From an uncultured Collinsella sp. (lineage in GTDB: Bacteria > Actinomycetota > Coriobacteriia > Coriobacteriales > Coriobacteriaceae), in NCBI GenBank assembly GCA_902468045.1, contig CABQXG010000120.1, forward strand, positions 1 through 5,178: a DNA stretch of 5,178 nucleotides, given 5' to 3'. The notes under the pieces were generated by a model. The model had not been told where the DNA came from. It saw nothing but the letters and a program-made list of their open reading frames with translations, and did not search any database. Shown one piece after another: positions 1-5,117 of this stretch (its first letter is position 1; each line of letters starts with the position of its first letter). The position numbers and the translations under genes are program-made.

Positions 1-102
1 AAAGACGGCGAGATCGTGGGCCTAGGCACGCACAACGAGCTCATGGAAACCTGCGAGGTGTACCGCGCAATCGCGGAATCGCAGATGAAGGGAGGTGAGT
101 AG
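1..102 (+). CDS. ABC exporter half-transporter, C-terminal fragment (5' end outside window)
   Basis: Only the last 33 codons and the TAG stop are present. The peptide reads KDGEIVGLGTHNELMETCEV and ends in ESQMKGGE. The run G-x-x-G-T-H-x-E-L-(M/L) followed by Y-R-x-I-x-E-S-Q is the usual end of the nucleotide-binding domain in ABCB/MsbA-like multidrug and lipid exporters, just after the H-loop. None of the catalytic motifs lie inside the window. The stop is 1 nt before the ATG of the next ABC gene, and the Shine-Dalgarno of that gene lies inside this one's last codons, so the two are surely co-transcribed and probably translationally coupled. By family knowledge such tandem half-transporters form heterodimers. 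I am confident of the family; the substrate cannot be inferred. Confidence 0.9.
   Translation, partial: KDGEIVGLGTHNELMETCEVYRAIAESQMKGGE
90..97 (+). promoter_or_regulatory. Ribosome binding site setting the start of the second ABC gene
   Basis: GGGAGGTG lies inside the last codons of the upstream ABC gene. The GGAGG core (91-95) ends 8 nt before the ATG at 104. This favours ATG 104 over the in-frame GTG at 95, which sits inside the Shine-Dalgarno itself. Confidence 0.8.
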
Positions 103-103
103 C

Positions 104-2089
104 ATGACCGAGGAGCTCAAGAAGCAGGGCGGCGTTGATGACGCCGCTGCCGCGGTACTGGTCGAGGAAACGGCTGCCGTGGCATCCGAGCTGGATGACG
201 CCGCCAAGGCTGCAGCCGAGCGCGAGGCTCGCCGCCAAGCGCTCTACGAGGAAAACGAGCGCGCCGAGGACGAGCGCGCCCGCGCTGAGGCAGAGCGCAT
301 GCGCGATGTGGACGACGAGGACGAGGACGAGAAACCCCGCGACACCTGGGCGACGGTGCGCCGCCTGTGGAGCGAGGCTGCCGGCGACCATTGGCGCTTC
401 TATATCGTGTTCGCGAGCATTGTGTTCTATGCCATCTTTAACACCGCCGCGCCGGCATATAGCGCCCGCGTGATCGATGAGCTGTGGGGCCACATTCAGG
501 TGGCGTTTGCCAACGATACCACCTTCAACATCACCTGGGAGAACTGCGGCAGGACCATCTTCATCTACTTTATGATTTGGACGGCCGCTGCCTCGTTCTA
601 CGCGCTCCAGAGCTTTTTGATGTCGAGCGTCGCTGAGCGTCTCAATCTGCGCCTGCGCAACCGCATCGCGCAAAAGCTCAACCGTCTGCCGCTTGCCTTC
701 TTTGACGCGCATCGTCCCGGTGAGGTCGTCAGCCGTGCGACCAACGACTTGGACAAGATGTCCGAGAGCATGCAGCGCGGCTTGCTGCAGCTTCTGGTGT
801 CGATCGGTACCGTGGTGGGCGCTGTGATCGTGATGTTCGTGTTTAGCGTGCCGCTCACGCTCGTCTTTTTGTTCTTTATGACGCTGTCGCTGCTGGTGAC
901 GAAGGTCGTTTCGCGCCGCACGCACGATGTGACGGGCGAGCGCCAGGAGTGGGTGTCCAAGATTACGAGCGCGGTCGAGGAAGGCTATTCGGGCCGTTTG
1001 GTGATTCGCGCATTCAACCGCGAGCACCAGGCCTCGGGCGAGCTGGCGCGCGTGAGCACCAAGGCCGACTTTATGATCAATGCCGTCGGCCCCGCGGTGC
1101 GCTTTATCGGCCGTTTGGCGCAGATCGTTATTGCGCTTGTGGGCTGCAGCATGCTGGTTGCCGGTCACATGACCGTCGGCGTGTTCCAGGCGTTCTTCCA
1201 GTTTATTTACGAGGCGTCCGAACCCATGACGCAGCTGTCGTTTACCTTTAACTCGCTGCAGAGCGCGCTGGCGAGTGCGGAGCGCGTGTTCGACCTGCTC
1301 GATGAGCCCGAGATGGAGGCCGATCCGCTGCCGGACGAGGCCGCCAAGCTGCCGGGTCGCGTTGAGGGTCGCGTCTCCTTTGAGCACGTGCGCTTTGGTT
1401 ATTCGCCCGACAAGCCGCTTATGCGCGACGTGTCGTTTACCGCCGAGCCGGGCCAGAAGATTGCCGTGGTGGGAACCACGGGCGCAGGCAAGACGACGCT
1501 CATCAACCTGCTCATGCGCTTCTACGAGATTGACGGCGGGCGTATTACGCTCGACGGCGTGGATACGAGCCGCATGGATCGCGGCGAGCTACGTCAGCAG
1601 TTTGGCATGGTGCTGCAAGACGCCTGGCTGTTCGACGGCACGATTGCCGAGAACATCGCCTACGGCTGCCCCGAGGCAACGCGCGAGGAGATTGTTGCGG
1701 CTGCGCGCGCCGCCCAGGTTGACTTCTTTGTGCGCACCATGCCGCAGGGCTACGACACGCGCGTGGCCAACGATGCCGAAAGCATCAGCCAGGGCCAGCG
1801 CCAGTTGCTGACCATTGCGCGCGTGCTGCTCAACAACCCGGCGATTCTCATCCTGGACGAGGCGACCTCAAGCGTGGACACGCGCACCGAGCTTGCTATC
1901 GGCCGCGCCATGGACGCGCTTATGCGCGGGCGCACGAGCTTTGTGATCGCGCATCGCCTGTCGACGATCGTGGACGCCGACCTGATCTTGGTCATGGACC
2001 ACGGCAACATTATCGAGCAGGGCACGCATAAGGAGCTGCTCGCAGCCGAGGGCGCTTATGCCGACCTCTATCTGAGCCAGTTCGCATAA
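104..2089 (+). CDS. ABC exporter half-transporter (fused membrane and ATPase domains), second subunit of a heterodimer
   Basis: This 661-aa protein is a type IV ABC exporter subunit of the MsbA/LmrCD/TM287-288 kind. Residues 1 to about 83 form an unusual charged, acidic, Ala/Glu/Arg-rich cytoplasmic extension. Six membrane segments follow at about 99-121, 150-173, 226-247, 249-268, 333-355 and 357-375. The ATPase domain occupies about 420-661. It has an A-loop Tyr433, Walker A GTTGAGKT (457-464, Lys463), Q-loop Gln505, signature ISQGQ (561-565), Walker B ILILD (581-585) with catalytic Glu586, D-loop SVD (590-592) and H-loop His617. All residues for ATP hydrolysis are present, but the signature differs from LSGGQ. 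In heterodimeric exporters this pattern marks the subunit giving an intact Walker A/B to the active site and a variant signature to the degenerate site (family knowledge). ATG 104 was chosen because of the GGAGG 8 nt upstream. Substrate unknown: drugs, lipids or peptides are all possible. Confidence 0.95.
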   Translation: MTEELKKQGGVDDAAAAVLVEETAAVASELDDAAKAAAEREARRQALYEENERAEDERARAEAERMRDVDDEDEDEKPRDTWATVRRLWSEAAGDHWRFYIVFASIVFYAIFNTAAPAYSARVIDELWGHIQVAFANDTTFNITWENCGRTIFIYFMIWTAAASFYALQSFLMSSVAERLNLRLRNRIAQKLNRLPLAFFDAHRPGEVVSRATNDLDKMSESMQRGLLQLLVSIGTVVGAVIVMFVFSVPLTLVFLFFMTLSLLVTKVVSRRTHDVTGERQEWVSKITSAVEEGYSGRLVIRAFNREHQASGELARVSTKADFMINAVGPAVRFIGRLAQIVIALVGCSMLVAGHMTVGVFQAFFQFIYEASEPMTQLSFTFNSLQSALASAERVFDLLDEPEMEADPLPDEAAKLPGRVEGRVSFEHVRFGYSPDKPLMRDVSFTAEPGQKIAVVGTTGAGKTTLINLLMRFYEIDGGRITLDGVDTSRMDRGELRQQFGMVLQDAWLFDGTIAENIAYGCPEATREEIVAAARAAQVDFFVRTMPQGYDTRVANDAESISQGQRQLLTIARVLLNNPAILILDEATSSVDTRTELAIGRAMDALMRGRTSFVIAHRLSTIVDADLILVMDHGNIIEQGTHKELLAAEGAYADLYLSQFA

Positions 2090-2120
2090 TGTGACAAAGG
2101 GACAGTCCCACATGTCACAT
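2089..2120. repeat. REP-like imperfect palindrome next to the ABC stop codon
   Basis: ATGTGACA (2089-2096) is the reverse complement of TGTCACAT (2113-2120), giving an 8-bp outer stem. Inside, GGGA (2099-2102) pairs with TCCC (2106-2109) around a CAG loop, with a small AA/ACA internal loop between the stems. The left edge uses the last base of the TAA stop. No T-run follows, so it is not a classic terminator by itself. It resembles a family of intergenic palindromes built on TGTGACAAAGGGAC that I recall as multicopy in gut actinobacterial genomes. The multicopy nature cannot be seen in one window. Confidence 0.55.
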
Positions 2121-2125
2121 CGAAA

Positions 2126-2162
2126 AAAGGCGCGCCGGGGATGAATTCCCTGGCGCGCCTTT
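2126..2162. terminator. Bidirectional intrinsic terminator between convergent ABC gene and cysE
   Basis: The arms at 2129-2141 and 2147-2159 (both with GGCGCGCC cores) form a 13-bp, very GC-rich stem with one G:U pair and a 5-nt loop. AAA before it can pair with TTT after it. Read leftward for cysE, the hairpin is followed by six T's (complement of 2123-2128), a strong intrinsic terminator. Read rightward for the ABC operon only TTT follows, so termination in that direction should be weaker. Its place between two convergent genes fits a shared terminator. Confidence 0.85.
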
Positions 2163-2199
2163 GCGTTGATGCCGATGTCATTTTGTGCCGCTTGCGTTC

Positions 2200-2904
2200 C
2201 TAGCGTTCGTCCACGAGCTTGGCGACGAGGGCCTTGAGCTCGGCCACCTCTCGCTCGAGTTCCTTGACGCGGCGGGCATTCTCGGTGATGCCCTGGCGGT
2301 TGAGGGCGGACTGCTCGGCGGCGTCATCGGGCATGTACTCGCGATGCTGCTTGGCGTCGAAACTCTCCTCGAACACACGGCAACCGTTGCGCTTGATGAT
2401 ACGTCCCGGCACGCCCACGACGGTGCAGTTGTCGGGGACGTCCTTAACGACGACCGAGTTGCCGCCGATCTTGACGTTGTTGCCGATGCGGATGTTGCCG
2501 AGCACCTTGGCGCCCGTGCCCACCGTGACATTGTTGCCCAGGGTGGGGTGACGCTTGCCGGTCTCGTTGCCGGTGCCGCCGAGCGTGACGCCCTGGTAGA
2601 GCACACAGTTGTCGCCCACAATGGTGGTCTCGCCGATGACGACGCCCATGGCGTGGTCGATAAAGAAGTGCTTGCCAATCTGCGCGGCAGGGTGAATCTC
2701 GACGCCGGTGATGTGGCGGGTGATTTGCGAGAGCACGCGGGCGAGCGAGCGATGACCGTGCTCCCACAGCCAGTGCTCGGGCACGTGGTTCCACTTGGCG
2801 TGCAGGCCAGGATAGGAAAGGAAGATGACCAGACCGTTTTGCGCGGCGGGGTCCTGCGCCTGGACGGTCTTGATGTCCTCGCGAATGGTATTGATAAAGC
2901 TCAC
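2200..2904 (-). CDS. cysE: Serine O-acetyltransferase
   Basis: This 234-aa protein transfers an acetyl group from acetyl-CoA to L-serine, giving O-acetylserine, the first step of cysteine synthesis in the cytoplasm. The short N-terminal helical region has the Gram-positive hallmark YPGLHAKW (31-38). A left-handed beta-helix of hexapeptide repeats spans about 66-170 and holds HPAAQIG (71-77), [11 protein letters not shown] (82-92), GVTLGGTG (105-112) and KRHPTLG (117-123). Asp83-His84 align with Asp157-His158 of the E. coli enzyme, His119 with His193, and Glu69 replaces Asp143, as I recall is common in Gram-positive forms. The tail from about 205 is a predicted coiled coil (a/d positions V213, L216, V220, L223, V227, L230) and ends VDER, without the terminal Ile that docks into cysteine synthase in E. 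coli. The GTG at 2904 is chosen because of an AGGGAGG site just upstream; an in-frame ATG at 2979 would precede the likely promoter. No cysK is adjacent. Confidence 0.95.
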   Translation of the reverse strand: MSFINTIREDIKTVQAQDPAAQNGLVIFLSYPGLHAKWNHVPEHWLWEHGHRSLARVLSQITRHITGVEIHPAAQIGKHFFIDHAMGVVIGETTIVGDNCVLYQGVTLGGTGNETGKRHPTLGNNVTVGTGAKVLGNIRIGNNVKIGGNSVVVKDVPDNCTVVGVPGRIIKRNGCRVFEESFDAKQHREYMPDDAAEQSALNRQGITENARRVKELEREVAELKALVAKLVDER

Positions 2905-2910
2905 CGGCCG

Positions 2911-2919
2911 CCCTCCCTT
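2911..2919 (-). promoter_or_regulatory. Ribosome binding site setting the GTG start of cysE
   Basis: The minus strand reads AAGGGAGGG here, about 6-8 nt before GTG 2904. This strong Shine-Dalgarno decides for the GTG start; the protein then begins [10 protein letters not shown], as expected for short Gram-positive serine acetyltransferases. Confidence 0.8.
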
Positions 2920-2945
2920 AGCGCCATGGCAATGCGATTCAATAA

Positions 2946-2973
2946 AGTATAGCGATTCGCTAGGGATTAAAAA
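2946..2973 (-). promoter_or_regulatory. Probable cysE promoter
   Basis: On the minus strand, TATACT (2951-2946) is a good -10 hexamer. A weak -35, TTTTTA (2973-2968), lies 16 nt upstream. Transcription would start near 2939, giving a leader of about 35 nt with the Shine-Dalgarno inside it. The weak -35 suggests dependence on an activator or on the AT-rich stretch. I saw no T-box or SAM-riboswitch hallmark in this gap. Confidence 0.5.
2950..2962. promoter_or_regulatory. 13-nt palindrome overlapping the cysE -10, possible operator
   Basis: TAGCGATTCGCTA is a perfect inverted repeat: 6-bp arms around one base. It fills most of the spacer between the proposed -35 and -10 of cysE and shares two bases with the -10. 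A bound dimeric regulator would block RNA polymerase. The regulator is unknown and no second copy of the full palindrome is seen in the window. Confidence 0.35.
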
Positions 2974-3047
2974 GGACAATCTTGGCGGCTTTGCGCTACA
3001 AGTGTCAGTTGTGCAAACTTGCTGGTAATGGAGTCATGCTTTTGTGG

Positions 3048-3074
3048 GGTTGCGCACGAGGGGGCACCGCAACC
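3048..3074. promoter_or_regulatory. Inverted repeat upstream of the DedA-gene -10, possible operator
   Basis: GGTTGCG (3048-3054) and CGCAACC (3068-3074) are perfect 7-nt inverted repeats 13 nt apart. The right arm ends 1 nt before the TATACT -10 and the left arm lies at about the -35 region. The location suits a regulator binding site; it could also be a chance repeat in GC-rich DNA. Confidence 0.3.
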
Positions 3075-3075
3075 G

Positions 3076-3081
3076 TATACT
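3076..3081 (+). promoter_or_regulatory. Probable -10 element of the DedA-family gene
   Basis: TATACT lies 46 nt before the ATG, so transcription would begin near 3088 with a leader of about 40 nt. The only -35-like hexamer, TTGCGC at 3050-3055, is 20 nt away, which is longer than optimal. The promoter is therefore probably weak or regulated. Confidence 0.45.
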
Positions 3082-3127
3082 GGTCAACTTGGACGTATCC
3101 GCGCCCACAACTGAGAGGTTTTACTTC

Positions 3128-3775
3128 ATGGGTTTCATCAATTTTATTGCCGAGCTGCTCAAAGACCCGCGCACCGCGATTGCCAGCTGGATCGCCGCCG
3201 GCCCGCTTATGGCCTACGGCTGCGTATTCCTGATCATCTTTATCGAGACGGGCGTGGTGTTCTTCCCGTTCCTTCCCGGTGATTCGCTGCTGTTCGCCTC
3301 GGGTTTCTTTGCCCACAACGGCGGCTTTAACATCGTGGCGCTTCTGGCCACCGCATGGGCCGCTGCCATTTTGGGCGATCAGTGCAACTTTATGATCGGT
3401 CACTTCTTTGGCCGCAAGATCATCGCTTCGGGCAAGGTCAAGGCCATGACGCCCGAGCGCATCAAAAAGTCCGAGGACTTCTTGGACAAGTGGGGTCACC
3501 TGGCCATCTTCCTGGGTCGCTTCTTCCCGTTTATCCGCACCTTTGTGCCCTTTATTGCCGGTATGGGCGGCATGCACTGGCGCAACTTTGTCATCTTTAA
3601 CGTGCTGGGTGGCATTACCTGGTCAACGCTCTTTACACTGCTGGGCTACTTCTTTGGTGGCATTCCCTTTGTACAGGAGCACTTTGAGCTGCTAATCGTT
3701 GGCATCGTTGCCGTGTCGATCATCCCGACCGTGGTCGGTCTGGTCAAGGCTAAGCTGGGCAAAAAGAACGCATAG
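3128..3775 (+). CDS. DedA/VTT-family membrane protein, probable undecaprenyl-phosphate carrier
   Basis: This 215-aa polytopic inner-membrane protein belongs to the DedA (SNARE-associated/VTT) family. By established work some members, such as Bacillus UptA, return undecaprenyl phosphate across the membrane for reuse in cell-wall synthesis. Hydrophobic stretches lie at about 22-48 (with a membrane-dipping segment to about 64), 66-84, 124-145, 153-178 and 187-207. The hallmarks are present: FIETGVVFFPFLPGDSLL (38-55) with Glu40 and Asp52, and FLGRFFPFIRTFVPFIAGMG (128-147) with Arg131 and Arg137. These match the residues shown to be essential in E. coli YqjA (E39, D51, R130, R136). N158-x-x-G-G-x-x-W165 also fits the family. 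Length is normal. The ATG at 3128 has GAGAGG 9 nt upstream; an in-frame start at 3044 would precede the likely promoter. It stands alone, divergent from cysE. Lipid-carrier transport is inferred from the family; the true substrate is not shown. Confidence 0.9.
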   Translation: MGFINFIAELLKDPRTAIASWIAAGPLMAYGCVFLIIFIETGVVFFPFLPGDSLLFASGFFAHNGGFNIVALLATAWAAAILGDQCNFMIGHFFGRKIIASGKVKAMTPERIKKSEDFLDKWGHLAIFLGRFFPFIRTFVPFIAGMGGMHWRNFVIFNVLGGITWSTLFTLLGYFFGGIPFVQEHFELLIVGIVAVSIIPTVVGLVKAKLGKKNA

Positions 3776-3803
3776 CTCGAGCCAACGCGCAAACCGTACA
3801 GTT

Positions 3804-3838
3804 GAGGCCCGTCACTGCTTACGGTGGCGGGCCTCTTT
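3804..3838 (+). terminator. Intrinsic terminator after the DedA-family gene
   Basis: GAGGCCCGTCAC (3804-3815) pairs with GTGGCGGGCCTC (3824-3835): a 12-bp stem with one G:U pair and an 8-nt loop, followed by TTT. It starts 28 nt after the stop codon. The T-run is short, as in many high-GC genomes. It separates this gene from ilvE. Confidence 0.75.
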
Positions 3839-3882
3839 AGCTTCGGTCAAATGAAAATACTTTAGTTAGTTAAAGAAAAACG

Positions 3883-3911
3883 TTTTATCAGACGCGTGCG
3901 GGGAGTACAAT
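3883..3911 (+). promoter_or_regulatory. Probable ilvE promoter
   Basis: TACAAT (3906-3911) matches the -10 consensus at five of six bases. A weak -35, TTTTAT (3883-3888), lies 17 nt upstream. Just before it is an AT-rich block (about 3845-3888) that could act as an UP element in this GC-rich genome; the block carries the small inverted repeat CTTTA (3860-3864) / TAAAG (3871-3875). Transcription would start at about 3917-3919, leaving a GC-rich leader of about 146 nt before ilvE. Confidence 0.5.
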
Positions 3912-3918
3912 CTCGTGC

Positions 3919-4068
3919 ATGCGAATCGACGTGCCATCGGCTTTGATGCTGCTCGCGTGTCCCGTCCGGCTCTACGCTCCGGGCGTGCGACGTTGCGACG
4001 CGGTCGGCCTCGGTCCTTGCGTGCGGGTTCGCGAGTATGCAACTGTGTATGTAAGGAGCGGCATATGA
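3919..4068 (+). CDS. Possible 49-aa leader ORF overlapping the ilvE start
   Basis: An ATG at 3919 opens a 49-codon frame that begins MRIDVPSALMLLACPVRLYA, ends ATVYVRSGI and stops at TGA 4066-4068. The stop overlaps the ilvE ATG as ATGA, a classic coupling arrangement, and the ilvE Shine-Dalgarno lies within its last codons. The ATG falls at the predicted transcription start, so it would be read leaderless; no Shine-Dalgarno precedes it. Leu, Val and Ile make up 15 of 49 residues, more than average, with an LMLL cluster near the start. It has no recognisable domain and uses some rare-looking codons (AGG, ATA, CGA). It could be a regulatory leader peptide for a branched-chain amino-acid gene or a chance open frame in GC-rich leader RNA. 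The in-frame extension of ilvE from GTG 3915 is also open, which shows that chance openness is real here. Confidence 0.3.
   Translation: MRIDVPSALMLLACPVRLYAPGVRRCDAVGLGPCVRVREYATVYVRSGI
4017..4042 (+). other. Possible RNA hairpin in the ilvE leader
   Basis: TTGCGTGC (4017-4024) can pair with GTATGCAA (4035-4042): an 8-bp stem including two G:U pairs, with a 10-nt loop. It ends about 10 nt before the ilvE Shine-Dalgarno. No T-run follows, so it is not a terminator. Any role would be at the translation level. Confidence 0.25.
4053..4058 (+). promoter_or_regulatory. Ribosome binding site of ilvE
   Basis: AAGGAG ends 6 nt before ATG 4065 and fixes that start. The in-frame upstream GTG at 3915 has no such site and lies only 3 nt after the proposed -10. 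Confidence 0.8.
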
Positions 4069-5117
4069 CTGTCGAGAAGAAGGATATCGATTGGGGTAGC
4101 CTCGGCTTTGGCTACATGAAGACCGATTACAGCTACGAGGCCCATTGGAAGGACGGCGAGTGGGACGAGGGCGGCCTGACCACCGACCACACCCTGCATG
4201 TCTCCGAGTGCGGCGGCATCTTCCATTACTGCCAGGAGGTCTTTGAGGGCCTGAAAGCCTACACCGCCGAGGACGGCAGCATCGTCTGCTTCCGTCCCGA
4301 CATGAACGCCGAGCGTATGTACAACTCTGCCCAGCGCCTTGAGATGCCCCCGTTCCCCAAGGACAAGTTCGTTGAGGCCGTCAAGCAGGTCGTTTCTGCC
4401 AACGCCGCCTGGGTTCCGCCCTTCGGCTCCGGCGCGACCCTGTACGTGCGTCCGTTTATGATCGGCTCCGGTGACGTGATCGGCGTGGCTCCCGCTCCTG
4501 AGTACACGTTCCGCATTCTCGTGACCCCGGTCGGTCCGTACTTTAAGGGTGGCCTCAAGCCCGTCAAGCTGCGCGTTTCCGAGTATGACCGTGCCGCACC
4601 GCACGGCACCGGCAACATCAAGGCCGGCCTCAACTACGCCATGTCCCTTAAGCCCACGATGGAGGCCCATCGCGAGGGCTATGCCGAGAACCTGTATCTC
4701 GACTCCGAGTCCCGCACCTATGTCGAGGAGACCGGTGGCGCCAACGTCCTGTTCGTGAAGGAGGACGGCACCCTCGTCGTTCCTCAGTCGCACACCGACT
4801 CCATCCTGCCCTCTATCACCCGTCGTTCGCTCGTTCAGGTTGCTCAGGACCTGGGTATGACCGTCGATCAGCGCCCCGTCGAATGGGCCGAGGTCAAGGC
4901 CGGCACCTTTGTGGAGTGCGGCCTGTGCGGCACCGCTGCCGTCATCTCCCCGGTTGGCGAGATCGACAACAAGGTTTACGGCGCCGACGAGACCGTGACC
5001 TTCCCGGCTGGCTACACCGAGATCGGTCCTGTGATGAAGAAGCTCCGCGAGACCCTGACTGGCATCCAGTCCGGTGCTGTCGAGGACAAGCACAACTGGG
5101 TTTACACCGTCGCGTAA
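4065..5117 (+). CDS. ilvE: Branched-chain amino-acid aminotransferase
   Basis: This 350-aa cytoplasmic, PLP-dependent class IV (fold type IV) enzyme moves the amino group between Leu, Ile or Val and 2-oxoglutarate. It serves as the last step of their synthesis or the first of their breakdown. Visible landmarks are HYCQEVFEGLKAY (54-66), FRPDMNAERM (76-85, Arg77 for the PLP phosphate), GTGNIKAGLNYA (181-192) with the Schiff-base Lys186, YVEETGGANVLFV (219-231) with Glu222 and Asn227, and CGTAAVISPVG (288-298), which also holds the phosphate loop. Length fits the BCAT II group. The start is set by AAGGAG 6 nt upstream; the open frame extends 50 codons further up but is Arg-rich and unlike the family. 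Codon choice is very biased (I saw a single GAA for Glu and a single AAA for Lys), stronger than in the ABC gene, which suggests high expression. It is probably monocistronic behind its own promoter. A C285-x-x-C288 pair is unusual. Confidence 0.95.
   Translation: MTVEKKDIDWGSLGFGYMKTDYSYEAHWKDGEWDEGGLTTDHTLHVSECGGIFHYCQEVFEGLKAYTAEDGSIVCFRPDMNAERMYNSAQRLEMPPFPKDKFVEAVKQVVSANAAWVPPFGSGATLYVRPFMIGSGDVIGVAPAPEYTFRILVTPVGPYFKGGLKPVKLRVSEYDRAAPHGTGNIKAGLNYAMSLKPTMEAHREGYAENLYLDSESRTYVEETGGANVLFVKEDGTLVVPQSHTDSILPSITRRSLVQVAQDLGMTVDQRPVEWAEVKAGTFVECGLCGTAAVISPVGEIDNKVYGADETVTFPAGYTEIGPVMKKLRETLTGIQSGAVEDKHNWVYTVA

Noticed and set aside
41..1387. 448-codon open frame antisense to the ABC gene
   Set aside because: It mirrors the codon pattern of a well-supported ABC transporter, has a His/Arg-rich composition with no family features, and lacks its own promoter or ribosome site.
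2185..2952. 255-codon plus-strand frame opposite cysE
   Set aside because: cysE is certain from its motifs; this frame is its Leu/Val/Gly-rich complement and would run through the shared promoter.
3044..3127. 28-residue N-terminal extension of the DedA-family protein
   Set aside because: It would start upstream of the TATACT -10 and lacks a ribosome site; ATG 3128 has GAGAGG at proper spacing and gives normal family length.
2825..3233. Two small plus-strand open frames (67 and 83 codons) across the cysE/DedA promoter gap
   Set aside because: They run through promoter elements and overlap real genes on either side, have no ribosome sites, and show no recognisable protein features.
3915..4064. 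50-residue N-terminal extension of ilvE from GTG 3915
   Set aside because: Arg-rich and unlike the family, begins only 3 nt after the proposed -10, and a clear Shine-Dalgarno precedes ATG 4065.
3776..4064. T-box or other known amino-acid riboswitch ahead of ilvE
   Set aside because: No GGGTGG-type T-box core and no terminator hairpin with T-run between the promoter and ilvE.
3972..5093. 373-codon open frame antisense to ilvE
   Set aside because: A shadow of the strongly biased codons of ilvE; composition is artificial-looking and no domain is recognised.
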